The position numbers and the translations under genes were made by a program. A stretch of DNA of 64,000 nucleotides. It comes from Bdellovibrio bacteriovorus (GTDB taxonomy: Bacteria; Bdellovibrionota; Bdellovibrionia; Bdellovibrionales; Bdellovibrionaceae). Location of the stretch: contig NZ_LUKD01000008.1 of assembly GCF_001592745.1 (NCBI RefSeq), positions 363,545-427,544 on the forward strand, in the 5' to 3' direction. This document shows positions 54,026 through 62,429 of the stretch, one piece after another. Each line of letters starts with the position of its first letter. The stretch's first letter is position 1. The notes below the pieces were generated by a model. It saw only the letters and a program-made list of their open reading frames with translations. It did not search any database and had not been told where the DNA came from.

Positions 54026-57000
54026 TTGTTAAGGTTTCTTTATCAACTTGTACGTCTCTGGGGTAATAAAGTGCAGATATTTTCTTATCTGTTTTTTTCA
54101 ATGATCTTCTTACCGTTGGTGAGCTGGGCATCACCGGCGTCTTTGACTTACCAAGGGCGTATTCTTAAGACGGATGGAACTCCGCTTGAGTATAACAACG
54201 TTTCATTTCTTTTTCAGATTACGAATCCTTCCGGCAGTTGTGTGATTTATCAAGAGCAGATCACCGGATATAGCATGGTTAATTCCGGGGGTGTGTTTGA
54301 TGTGCCTATTGGAACGGGGACTGTGCAGTATCCTCTCGGTGGAGCCACGAATGTTCTGAAGGCTTTTGATAATACCGCGACATTCACGTGTGGAACTTGT
54401 TCTTTGGTGGCAGGGACTTATACCTGTGCGGATGGCTCTAGCAATTACGTGGCCTCTGTAGGTGATCTTCGTAAACTGCGTGTTTCTTTTTATGATGGAT
54501 CGGGTTGGAAAGTGGTTTCGCCGGATTCGATTATTCGTTCGGTGCCTTTTGCCGGTTACTCGTATTCTTCAGAAAGACTGGGGACAAATGTCGCGAGCGA
54601 TTTCCTTTTGAAAGCCGGATTGCCAACGTGTCCTGCAAATAGTTTTTTGACGTGGGATGGCTCTGCGTTTACCTGCGGATCTGTGGTGGGCGCGAGTGGC
54701 GGGACAGTGACGAATGTTGCCACAGGTACGGGGCTTTCGGGGGGACCGATCACTTCATCGGGTACGATCAGCCTTGCAAACACAAGTGTGACTTCGGGCT
54801 CTTATGGTTCCGCGAATCAGGTGCCTGCATTCACTGTCGATGCTCAAGGTCGTTTAACGGCGGCAGGCAATGTCGCGATTTCTTTAACGACAAGTGATAT
54901 CTCGAATCTCTCTTCCACTCTTTCCAACTATGTTTTGCAGTCGACCTTCAATGGTTACGTTGCTTCCGCAAATTGCACTGCAAGCCAAAGCATGTATTGG
55001 AATTCTGTTTCGGGAAATTTTCAGTGCCAGTCGATTTCTTTGAGTTGGGCAAGCATCACCTCAGGAAAACCCACAAGCTTGAGTGGTTATGGCATCACCG
55101 ATGCCGTCGCAAATGCGGGAGGAAGTCCTTCCGTACAAACAGGTCTTGATGCAAGCAAGCCTGCAAGCCCCACGGCGGGAGCCATCTATTTTTCAACAGA
55201 CACGAATCGTATTTATCAATACAACTCTGGAGCGTGGAGTCTTATGGCTTCCGCGGCAGGAAGTGGCGGTACGATCACGGCCCTAACCTCAGATGTGACG
55301 GCGAGTGGTTCTGGTTCTGTGGCAGCCACAGTGAATTCCGTGGGCGGTTCTTCTGCTGCGAACATTCGCGCGGCAGAGCTTGCTGCCAATGCGGCGACAA
55401 ATTTGAATACCGCAAGTACGATTGTAAAACGCGACGGTTCCGGAAATTTTTCAGCGGGTGCAGTGAATACTTCCTCCGTTGTTTTCAGAGACACAGGAAG
55501 CAACATCGCAACCTTGCAGGCACCAGCAGCTATTGGCACAAGTTATGTTTTAAAACTTCCTACGGGTCAGGGCTCTGCGAATCAGTTGCTCATAAACGAC
55601 GGTGCGGGAAATTTATCGTGGACAAGTCTTTCTTCGATGGGAGTGACGGGGCTTTCTGTGAATACTCCTCTTACCAACACAGGAACGGCAAGTTCGCCCG
55701 TGATCGGCATCCAGCAAGCGACGACGTCTCAGTCAGGATATCTTTCAAATACGGACTGGAATACTTTTAATAACAAACAAGGAACGTCTTTGACGTCGGC
55801 AAATATTTGGGTGGGAAATGGTTCTAACGTGTCCACCGCTGTCGCTCCAAGTGGAGATGTGACAATGACGAATGCCGGAGCCTTCACAGTTAGCAAAGTA
55901 CAAGGCACTTCCGTAAGTGCAACAACTCCTTCATCAGCGGGGCAGGTTCTTCGTTATGACGGAACTGCCCAATATGCTCCGGCGTTTTTACGTCTGGCAG
56001 ATATTCGTGCGACGATCACTCCTTTTGGTGGAGCCTTCGCGAGCGCTGCCTGTTCTGCAGGACAAAGTCTTTACTGGCAGTCTTCAACGGATACATTCCA
56101 GTGTCAGAATATTGCCATCAATGACGGACAACTGACATTCACGGCCTCACGTTCAGCAAATACATTTCTTGCAGGCCCAACCAGTGGCTCGGGGGCGGCG
56201 AGCTTCCGTACACTTGCTTCTTCGGATTTACCGATCACGGGTGCCACGGGATCTTACATCAACGGAGGAAACTCTTTCGGTGTCGCTGCAAGCTTGGGAA
56301 CGAACGACGGTAATAGTTTGACCTTGGAAACGAACGGCTCGCCGCGGGTGACGATTACAAATACTGGAGCTGTAGGTATCGGTACTGCAAGCCCAACGGC
56401 TCTTTTAGAAGTGGAGTCTGCAACGGCAAATTCGGGTCTGCGAGTGAATGCGCCTTCAGGGTTTAATAGCTATGTTGATTTCTTCAATAACGGCACTAAA
56501 AAAGGAAATATCTACTGGAATGGGACAAGCTCGACATTCCAGATCAATGATATCGGTAATACCAATACGGTGATTAACGGCGCAGGTGGTTTCGTCGGAA
56601 TCGGTACCTCGAGCCCTGTTTCGATCTTACAAATCGGTGGAAATAATTATTCGACAACTTCTTGGACGACTCAAGGGTCCCAGCTCTACATTCCCGGCGT
56701 TATCATAACGGATACAACTGGTTCGGGAACTATCGCCAATCGCGCGATCACCTCTATCGGCACAAGCACATTGGCGGCCTCGAATGCAGAGACCATCACA
56801 ACGGCCTCCACGATGTACATCGCAAGTCCTCCCAGTGCAGGAACGAATGTCACGATTACAAATCCACTCGCCTTACAGATCGCGAACGGAAACAGTTCCT
56901 TTGGCGGTCGTGTTGGTATCGGCACACTAAGCCCCACACATAATCTTCACGTGGTGGGGAGCGTGAACGTTGAGAGTAATACAGCGCAAGAGATTCGGAT

Positions 57001-58006
57001 GAGAAATACAAATCTGACCTCCACCAATAAGTCATGGCGGATTGTGCAAGATGCGGCAGCAAACTTCACGCGCATTGCGAACGACGCGGATAACATAAAT
57101 TACATGGCTTTCCAGATGGATACGGGCAATGTGGGGATTGGAACCGTGAATCCTGCTTCTAAGTTACAGGTGGCGGGTAATCTTCATCTTGGAGTGCAAA
57201 GCGGTGCCACTGACGACAACAGCGATTACATTATCAAATCAAACGGCCAACTTGTTTTGCAATCGAATCAGTCCGGTTTGGCGGATAATCAATACGTTCA
57301 TTTGGTGCTCGACGCCGGAACGGCGACGAGTTCGGCAAGCAATATTGTGATGAAAACAAATGCCACCGAAAGAATGAGGGTCACCAACACGGGCATCAGT
57401 ATGGGAACAACCGCGCAATCGATTGCAGGAAAAACTCCCACGCTTGTAGTTGCAGCCAATGGCACACCCACGATCACAAGTTATACGACCACGGCAAGCG
57501 CGATTAATCATATTATTTTTGCAAATCCCAACGGCGAAGTGGGGTACGTAAATACAGATGGCAATACCACGATCTTTGGTACCGCTTCAGATCGCCGTTT
57601 AAAACAGAACATTCGCGATTTCGATTCGGCTTATGTCGACGACGTGATTTCGCGTCTACGCCCACGTCAATGGGAGTGGAAAACCGATGAAAAACACGGC
57701 GAAGGTTTTATCGCGCAAGAACTGGCTGAAGTTATTCCGGAAGCGGTTAGTAAAGGTGATGACAACCCTCAAGGCCAAAGAGGCGAAGAGGGATTTAAGT
57801 TGTGGACCGTTGATTATAGTAAGATCACTCCGTATTTGACGGCTGAAATTCAAATCTTACGTCAAAAAATTACTGATATCTTCGCTACACAGTCGCGCGA
57901 AATCGCGAGCGTGAAAAAAGAAAACGCAGAGCTTAAACAGGAAGTGTACTTGCTAAAACAATACGTCTGCGAAAAAGACCCGCAAGCAAGTGTGTGCAAG
58001 AAATAA
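54026..58006 (+). CDS. Very long surface fibre/adhesin with S74-type C-terminal chaperone domain
   Basis: 1326 aa. TTG at 54026 behind GAGGGG (54012-54017) begins an extended signal peptide (SYLFFSMIFLPLVSWA); GTG at 54071 is an alternative. The first domain (about 35-190) has paired cysteines. A Gly/Ser/Thr/Asn-rich fibre follows with repeated beta elements (TGLSGGP, NTGAVGIGTASPTALLEV, VGIGTSSP, VGIGTLSPTHNLHV, VGIGTVNPASKLQV). A Cys-paired module recurs three times (CPANSFLTWDGSAFTC; CTASQSMYWNSVSGNFQC; CSAGQSLYWQSSTDTFQC). The end is an S74 intramolecular chaperone (SDRRLKQNI, GFIAQELAEVIPEAV, coiled coil to the C-terminus), which trimerises the fibre and may self-cleave. No phage genes lie nearby. 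Fits Bdellovibrio prey-binding MAT-type adhesins. Confidence 0.88.
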   Translation: MLRFLYQLVRLWGNKVQIFSYLFFSMIFLPLVSWASPASLTYQGRILKTDGTPLEYNNVSFLFQITNPSGSCVIYQEQITGYSMVNSGGVFDVPIGTGTVQYPLGGATNVLKAFDNTATFTCGTCSLVAGTYTCADGSSNYVASVGDLRKLRVSFYDGSGWKVVSPDSIIRSVPFAGYSYSSERLGTNVASDFLLKAGLPTCPANSFLTWDGSAFTCGSVVGASGGTVTNVATGTGLSGGPITSSGTISLANTSVTSGSYGSANQVPAFTVDAQGRLTAAGNVAISLTTSDISNLSSTLSNYVLQSTFNGYVASANCTASQSMYWNSVSGNFQCQSISLSWASITSGKPTSLSGYGITDAVANAGGSPSVQTGLDASKPASPTAGAIYFSTDTNRIYQYNSGAWSLMASAAGSGGTITALTSDVTASGSGSVAATVNSVGGSSAANIRAAELAANAATNLNTASTIVKRDGSGNFSAGAVNTSSVVFRDTGSNIATLQAPAAIGTSYVLKLPTGQGSANQLLINDGAGNLSWTSLSSMGVTGLSVNTPLTNTGTASSPVIGIQQATTSQSGYLSNTDWNTFNNKQGTSLTSANIWVGNGSNVSTAVAPSGDVTMTNAGAFTVSKVQGTSVSATTPSSAGQVLRYDGTAQYAPAFLRLADIRATITPFGGAFASAACSAGQSLYWQSSTDTFQCQNIAINDGQLTFTASRSANTFLAGPTSGSGAASFRTLASSDLPITGATGSYINGGNSFGVAASLGTNDGNSLTLETNGSPRVTITNTGAVGIGTASPTALLEVESATANSGLRVNAPSGFNSYVDFFNNGTKKGNIYWNGTSSTFQINDIGNTNTVINGAGGFVGIGTSSPVSILQIGGNNYSTTSWTTQGSQLYIPGVIITDTTGSGTIANRAITSIGTSTLAASNAETITTASTMYIASPPSAGTNVTITNPLALQIANGNSSFGGRVGIGTLSPTHNLHVVGSVNVESNTAQEIRMRNTNLTSTNKSWRIVQDAAANFTRIANDADNINYMAFQMDTGNVGIGTVNPASKLQVAGNLHLGVQSGATDDNSDYIIKSNGQLVLQSNQSGLADNQYVHLVLDAGTATSSASNIVMKTNATERMRVTNTGISMGTTAQSIAGKTPTLVVAANGTPTITSYTTTASAINHIIFANPNGEVGYVNTDGNTTIFGTASDRRLKQNIRDFDSAYVDDVISRLRPRQWEWKTDEKHGEGFIAQELAEVIPEAVSKGDDNPQGQRGEEGFKLWTVDYSKITPYLTAEIQILRQKITDIFATQSREIASVKKENAELKQEVYLLKQYVCEKDPQASVCKK

Positions 58007-58041
58007 CATCCACGAATTTAAAAACGACTTTTGTTAAACAG

Positions 58042-59175
58042 CTATTTTGCCAGTTTAAACGGAACCTTTGAGTACAGTTTACCGTTCACCATAATTTCTA
58101 AATAATGCGTTCCAGGATAGTAAACCCGTGTCGTCACCGGTTTGAAAGAGTGTTTCTTTCGAACGTTAAAAACTTCCTTCGCTTTGACATCTTTGCTGGT
58201 GAGTTTAAACACTTTGGGGCTTGTATTTCCATTGGACTTCTTATGATGAACTAAGTAGTCGACCATGATCTTTCCGGGCTTGGAACTTTCAATATCAAAT
58301 GAGAACTCCAAATGATCGCCCACGTTGACTGAAGACTTATTGAGCTTCAGGTTTTTAATTTTCACAGAGTTGTTCGAGTCGTAACCCAAAAGCTTAAGAG
58401 CCGCAGGATTGCCTTTTTTAATCAAGGTGCGCAGAGCATGACGAACAATCCAGTCGATCTTGTCCTGATGTTTTGCGGGTGCTTCCTTAAGCCATCTTGC
58501 CGCCGTCTTAATTGCGATTTCGGCATGGTCTTTCGAGATGTCATTCAAATGGTTGGCGACGGATTTGCGAACATAAAGTTCGTCGTCATATTTTAATTTA
58601 TCTAAGAGCTCGATTGTTGGGGTCGGGTCTTTGATAAAGCTTTTCAGTTGTTCTCCCCACGGCAGACGTGGGCGTGAACCCTCTGAAACCAAGCGGCGGA
58701 CGTGATGGTTTTTGTCCTTGCTCCATGTGTGCAAGACCTTGAGTGTTCTTTTTTCTTCGTGAATCAGAAAGGGGCGAATAGCGAATTCAGCGGTGAAAAG
58801 TTCCGTGAATGTGTGAAGTGCTTTCATGGATTGATCGAAATCTTTAAGGCCGTAGCGGTGTACGTACTCTGTGAAGGCCCAAAGATCAAAGCCCTTCAGG
58901 GGGGCAATGCCGGTGGCTGGATTTGTTGTCGCTTTTAGTAAAATAGCCAAGGCTTTTTTGTAGTCTTCAGGAAGATGAGTTTTTAAGAAATCACAGATCA
59001 AGCGCATGCGCGGCTTTAACTCTAACTCTGGAAGTTTGTGGCTGAGTTTAATGAAAGCTTTATCGTCAAAGGCTGGGTAGTGATGGGAAATATGCTTTGC
59101 CATGCGCTTTACTAAAGCTTCGTTGATCCAGTTTTTAAAAGCGGTGTCTGTAGTTTCTTCGTTTTTCTGAGGCAT
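58042..59175 (-). CDS. alkC: AlkC-like DNA glycosylase with C-terminal Ig-like domain
   Basis: The N-terminal 270 residues are HEAT-like repeats of the AlkC/AlkD alkylpurine glycosylase superfamily. The family core is recognisable in HHVRRLVSEGSRPRLPW (about 157-173) and DELYVRKSVANHLNDISK. These enzymes remove alkylated purines without flipping the base. A beta-rich domain follows (about 285-377: LEFSFDIESSKPGKIMVDYLVHHKK, HYLEIMVNGKLY), as in AlkC proteins carrying an Ig-like extension. No metal or nuclease motif. It lies downstream of orn on the same strand, behind a terminator. Confidence 0.85.
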   Translation of the reverse strand: MPQKNEETTDTAFKNWINEALVKRMAKHISHHYPAFDDKAFIKLSHKLPELELKPRMRLICDFLKTHLPEDYKKALAILLKATTNPATGIAPLKGFDLWAFTEYVHRYGLKDFDQSMKALHTFTELFTAEFAIRPFLIHEEKRTLKVLHTWSKDKNHHVRRLVSEGSRPRLPWGEQLKSFIKDPTPTIELLDKLKYDDELYVRKSVANHLNDISKDHAEIAIKTAARWLKEAPAKHQDKIDWIVRHALRTLIKKGNPAALKLLGYDSNNSVKIKNLKLNKSSVNVGDHLEFSFDIESSKPGKIMVDYLVHHKKSNGNTSPKVFKLTSKDVKAKEVFNVRKKHSFKPVTTRVYYPGTHYLEIMVNGKLYSKVPFKLAK

Positions 59176-59243
59176 GACTTATATAAGGTGCGGACCTTTT
59201 ATTTGTCACGGTGAAATGCTGATTTTTGGCAGTCGCTAAAATG

Positions 59244-59275
59244 AAAAAAAGCCTCTGGGGTGCAGAGGCTTTTTA
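59244..59275. terminator. orn terminator
   Basis: A 12-bp stem (59246-59257 with 59263-59274) with A/T runs on both sides. On the minus strand it ends the orn transcript before alkC. Confidence 0.85.
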
Positions 59276-59282
59276 TAAAAAA

Positions 59283-59810
59283 CTATTTATTGAAAGTCAT
59301 TTTATCGCAATAAGCGCGCAGCTCTTGAATGCTTTCACGGATATCGTCAAGGGCGCGGTGTTTGTTCGCCTTTTGGTAAACGTAATTGAACTTGTTATTG
59401 ATGATCACTTTCCAGGACGACACATCCACCATGCGATAGTGCAGGCGAGGAGCAAGGTCCTTCATGTACTTGTCGATGAAAAGACGATCTTGCATGATCG
59501 AGTTTCCCGCTAAGATCGGGCGATCTTTGGGATCGGGGAAATGCTTTTTCACCATATCCACAAGTTTGGCTTCGACTTGATCTGGCTCCATACCGAATGG
59601 AACTTTTGCTGTCAGGCCAGACTTCTTATGGTGCTCGGTATTCCAAGCGTCCATATTGTCCAAATATTTTTGCGGTTGTTTAACGACAGTTTCAAATGTG
59701 TCCAGCTCTTTGAAATTAAGGTCTGTCACGATGGCTGCAACTTCGATGATCACTTCTTTTTCGACATCGAGACCTGTCATCTCCATATCGAGCCAAAAAA
59801 GTTTATTCAT
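59283..59810 (-). CDS. orn: Oligoribonuclease
   Basis: Orn degrades 2-5-nt RNA and pGpG. DEDDh exonuclease motifs: LDMEMTGLD (Exo I), GNSIMQDRLFIDKYM (Exo II), and HRALDDIRES with the catalytic His (Exo III). The YRMVDVSSWKVI segment is Orn-specific. 175 aa, standard. Essential in many bacteria and linked to cyclic di-GMP breakdown, which matters for Bdellovibrio life-style switching. Confidence 0.96.
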   Translation of the reverse strand: MNKLFWLDMEMTGLDVEKEVIIEVAAIVTDLNFKELDTFETVVKQPQKYLDNMDAWNTEHHKKSGLTAKVPFGMEPDQVEAKLVDMVKKHFPDPKDRPILAGNSIMQDRLFIDKYMKDLAPRLHYRMVDVSSWKVIINNKFNYVYQKANKHRALDDIRESIQELRAYCDKMTFNK

Positions 59811-59888
59811 GAGGAAATCCTGTTCTAGGGTCAGTGACCCGGAAAGACTTCCATTTTGATCGAGGCGGGGAACTAAAACAAGAACTAG

Positions 59889-60293
59889 CTACTTCTGTTG
59901 CTCCATGCCGGAGCGAAGAGCCTCTTCGACGGTTCGGATCAGCTTGCGCTCATCCCAAGGCTTATCGATAAAGGCATACACGCCCAGGCGTTGCGCCTCG
60001 ACAACCATCTCTTTTTGGCCATAGCCGGTGTGAATGATGAACGGAATCTTAAGATTGTTCTCACGCATCCATTTAAGGACTTCCAGGCCTGATTTCTTAG
60101 GCATCTTTTCGTCAGAAAGGACGGCATCGAATTGATGGGTTTTTAATAGATCAATGCCCTCAAGGCCATTTGCGGCTTGAGTGATTTCACCAGCGGATTC
60201 CTCAAGCAGAGCCATCAGAACTTCGCGTAATTCCGACTCATCATCGATGATGAGAAGACGACCTTTTTTTCCAAGAGTATCAAGAGTAGCCAT
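59889..60293 (-). CDS. Single-domain response regulator (CheY-like receiver)
   Basis: 134 aa. Acidic pair in LLIIDDESELREV, phospho-acceptor Asp about 61 in DAVLSDEKMPKKSGLEVL, Thr in IIHTGYGQ and Lys in FIDKPWDERKL. No output domain, so it works by protein contact. The usual D(L/I/V)-x-MP is DEKMP. It precedes orn by 78 bp on the same strand. No kinase is adjacent; the orphan histidine kinase at 49-50 kb is a formal possibility. Confidence 0.93.
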   Translation of the reverse strand: MATLDTLGKKGRLLIIDDESELREVLMALLEESAGEITQAANGLEGIDLLKTHQFDAVLSDEKMPKKSGLEVLKWMRENNLKIPFIIHTGYGQKEMVVEAQRLGVYAFIDKPWDERKLIRTVEEALRSGMEQQK

Positions 60294-60404
60294 AAGACAA
60301 TTATGGCAAAAGTCATTCGAGCCGTCACCGACAGAGCGTCGGTGAGACGGTCAATTTATCGTGCAAGACTAAATTTGGATTTGTTTTCTTCTGTTAAGAA
60401 GTTT

Positions 60405-60680
60405 TTATTTCGCTTTCGAAGAGCCCGTGATTTTGTACTCACCAGCTTTAGAAATCGCAGCCTGAATTTGATCTTGAGAGATGTTCACGCCCGTTTTTGA
60501 CGAAATCACAACTTTTCCGACGCTAACTTCACATTTTTCAAGTCCGTCCATTTTGCAAACTTGAGCTTGGATGGCTTTTGCGCAAGAACCGCAATGCATG
60601 CCTTCCACGTTGTAAGTCACTGTATCAGCCAAAGCGGCTTGGGATAGCAAAAGAGTCGTAAAGATAAGGGCCTTTTTCAT
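60405..60680 (-). CDS. Periplasmic heavy-metal-associated (HMA) domain protein
   Basis: A signal peptide (MKKALIFTTLLLSQAALA) leads into one HMA domain with the metal motif GMHCGSC (about 27-33). Two more cysteines (VCKMDGLEKC) are unusual for the family. The fold continues VSVGKVVISSKTGVNISQDQIQAAISKAGEY. MerP-like architecture; binds Cu(I), Hg(II) or a similar soft metal in the periplasm. No metal ATPase or regulator gene is adjacent. 91 aa. Confidence 0.88.
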   Translation of the reverse strand: MKKALIFTTLLLSQAALADTVTYNVEGMHCGSCAKAIQAQVCKMDGLEKCEVSVGKVVISSKTGVNISQDQIQAAISKAGEYKITGSSKAK

Positions 60681-60861
60681 AGTGTCTCCTCTTGGACAAG
60701 AGCCCTCACAGTATACCCGAAATCGGGGTTTTCCAAGCCGTCCTGATGTTGCAGTCCGTAGTTTGGGCTGTATGGAATGGAGGTTGAAACTGGGTAATGC
60801 TCACAAAGAGGGCATTGCTACCCCTTGTTAAGCTCTTTTTAAACGTTTATTAAAAAATTGA

Positions 60862-60890
60862 TTGAATTGCGCGACCACTGTGGCTATAAA
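60862..60890 (+). promoter_or_regulatory. tRNA-Asp promoter
   Basis: TTGAAT (60862-60867), 17 bp, TATAAA (60885-60890), about 20 bp ahead of the tRNA 5' end. Confidence 0.65.
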
Positions 60891-60909
60891 AGATTCTCCA
60901 AATCGATGT

Positions 60910-60986
60910 GGGGTGGTAGTTAAGTTGGTTATAACGTCCGCCTGTCACGCGGAAGGCCGCGGGTTCGAGTCCCGTCCACCCCGCCA
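60910..60986 (+). tRNA. tRNA-Asp (GUC)
   Basis: 77 nt. Acceptor stem GGGGTGG pairs with CCACCCC; discriminator G and encoded CCA. D-stem GTTA/TAAC; anticodon stem TCCGC/GCGGA with loop CTGTCAC, anticodon GTC (positions 34-36). T-arm with GTTCGAGTC. Only tRNA in the window. Its 3' end is overlapped antisense by the integrase remnant. Confidence 0.97.
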
Positions 60987-61571
60987 TTTTTCTAAATGGC
61001 TAATCCCCACGAACATGGAAAAAGGAAAACGGAAGTCATAACAAAGACTTCCGTTTTTTATTTGTGGGTTCGATAGTACCAAATTCATTAACTCCCGTTT
61101 TTCATCAGAATTCATAGAATCAAAATGCGTTGATGCCTTGGAAGCCATATCCATCAAGGGAATCAGGCGATTTTGGGTGCCTGTATTTTCGAGTTCTAAA
61201 GTTGTTAATTGGCTTTGAAGTGCTGCCTTTTCTTCCTGCCATTGTTTCGACTTCGATTTCCAGATGTCTTCCGGAATTTTGCCATCCAGATAGCGGTCAC
61301 AAGCTTCAGATAGGCGTTTTTCTATTTCCTTGAACCTGCGTTTTATAGTTAAGAGCTGGGTTTCTTTTACCTTAACTCCTTCGGCCTCAGTTTTACGAAG
61401 TTCTTCGTCAGTCCATTGCACGACATCGGCGGGGAGCCTAATTTGTCTAAGTGCATTTTTAAACTCCTCTTCAAGGTACTCCTCGCGACGGTTTTTGACG
61501 AATTCACAGACCCTTCGACCATTAGTGCATCTGTAGCTCGTGTTTAAAGTATTCGAAACGACAATTCTAGT
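60945..61571 (-). pseudogene. C-terminal fragment of a large serine recombinase (integrase remnant)
   Basis: Translating leftwards from just after the stop at 61572 gives about 208 codons with no proper start. YRCTNGRRVC matches the zinc-ribbon edge of large serine recombinases, followed by REEYLEEEF, then RLPADVVQW and the long coiled coil (ETQLLTIKRRFKEIEKRLSEACDRYLDGKIP ... QWQEEKAALQSQL). The N-terminal catalytic Ser domain is missing. The end, GGRDSNPRPSA, is encoded by the antisense of tRNA-Asp. This is the usual scar of an element integrated at a tRNA 3' end. Some residual frame could start at GTG 61421 (158 aa), but function is unlikely. Confidence 0.75.
61026..61060 (+). terminator. 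tRNA-Asp terminator
   Basis: A perfect 12-bp stem (61026-61037 with 61046-61057), 8-base loop, T-run. It lies inside the remnant integrase frame on the opposite strand. Confidence 0.85.
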
Positions 61572-62402
61572 TTAGTTTTTTATCTTTTTGATCTGAGAGG
61601 TAGAAAAGGTCTCGAATATTTCGAGGTAAAATCTCAGAATAGAATTGTACGGAAATTGTGTTACATCAGTGCCTCTTTCGATCGTTAGTGGTTTTTCTAG
61701 AACATAAAGGTCGTCATTTATTTGCAATGTAATTTTCATGTTTTTGAGTGGCATAAAGTAAGGCTGTTGAACCATGCTTAGATTCATAAGTGGCAAGCGG
61801 GCTAGTGCAACCTTAGAGCCGAGAAGTTTCTTTTTGGGGGAACTCATAATCGGAGCATCTCCTTTTACATAAGTTGAAGCTGCAAATCTGGTCGTTGCTC
61901 CAATCTCTTGATATGTCCACATAGTACTGTGGTAAAACTTTACGCTTTCTGGCTCATCAGGTAAGAAAAGTTCAAGAATTGGAATTTGAGCGTGTGCTAC
62001 GAGTATGTTAATAGCATTATGGGCATAAGGTTTGGGTTGGTTTAGTGGAGCTTGAAAAACTATTTCAACTTTTGCAGAAATAGTTTTTACTTTGTTTTTT
62101 TCTGACTGAAGGTCGGCACTTAGTAGTTTGTTATTATTTTCTTGAGTTTGTAATTGCTTCTCGAGCTCTAAAGACTTGTTTTTCAGTGTCAGAATCTCAA
62201 TTTGATCAGATTTCTGACGATTTTCAGACTCCTGGGATTCTTTATAGGTAAAAAAAGCACCTGTGAATGTTGATACCACAATTAGGAATGAAATTACTTT
62301 TAGAATATCCCTAATGCGCGGGTTGTGAGATAAAAATGTGTCTAGCGGCCACTGTAATGCTGCGAGAATACCGCCGATGAGGGTCCAGGCAATTGAATTC
62401 AT
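61572..62402 (-). CDS. Membrane protein with coiled coil, unknown function
   Basis: 276 aa. Two N-terminal membrane helices (about 4-20 and 34-53), a coiled coil (about 60-110: ENRQKSDQIEILTLKNKSLELEKQLQTQEN), then a beta-rich C-terminal domain of about 160 residues with no known family (VEIVFQAPLNQPKPY, KITLQINDDLYVLEKP). AT-rich and with different codon use from the core genes. It starts 27 bp after the channel-like gene upstream, so they form an operon. Its stop is followed in frame by the integrase remnant. Confidence 0.7.
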   Translation of the reverse strand: MNSIAWTLIGGILAALQWPLDTFLSHNPRIRDILKVISFLIVVSTFTGAFFTYKESQESENRQKSDQIEILTLKNKSLELEKQLQTQENNNKLLSADLQSEKNKVKTISAKVEIVFQAPLNQPKPYAHNAINILVAHAQIPILELFLPDEPESVKFYHSTMWTYQEIGATTRFAASTYVKGDAPIMSSPKKKLLGSKVALARLPLMNLSMVQQPYFMPLKNMKITLQINDDLYVLEKPLTIERGTDVTQFPYNSILRFYLEIFETFSTSQIKKIKN

Positions 62403-62429
62403 TTGGTTTGGTTTCGCTTTCTATGTAAG

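Noticed and set aside
54026-58006. Prophage tail fibre
   Set aside because: No capsid, tail, terminase or lysis genes are nearby; the flanks are ahcY and alkC, and the protein has a Sec signal.
60945-60986. GGRDSNPRPSA as a genuine protein ending
   Set aside because: This string is the antisense translation of the tRNA-Asp 3' part and is a well-known artefact; kept only as evidence for the integration scar.
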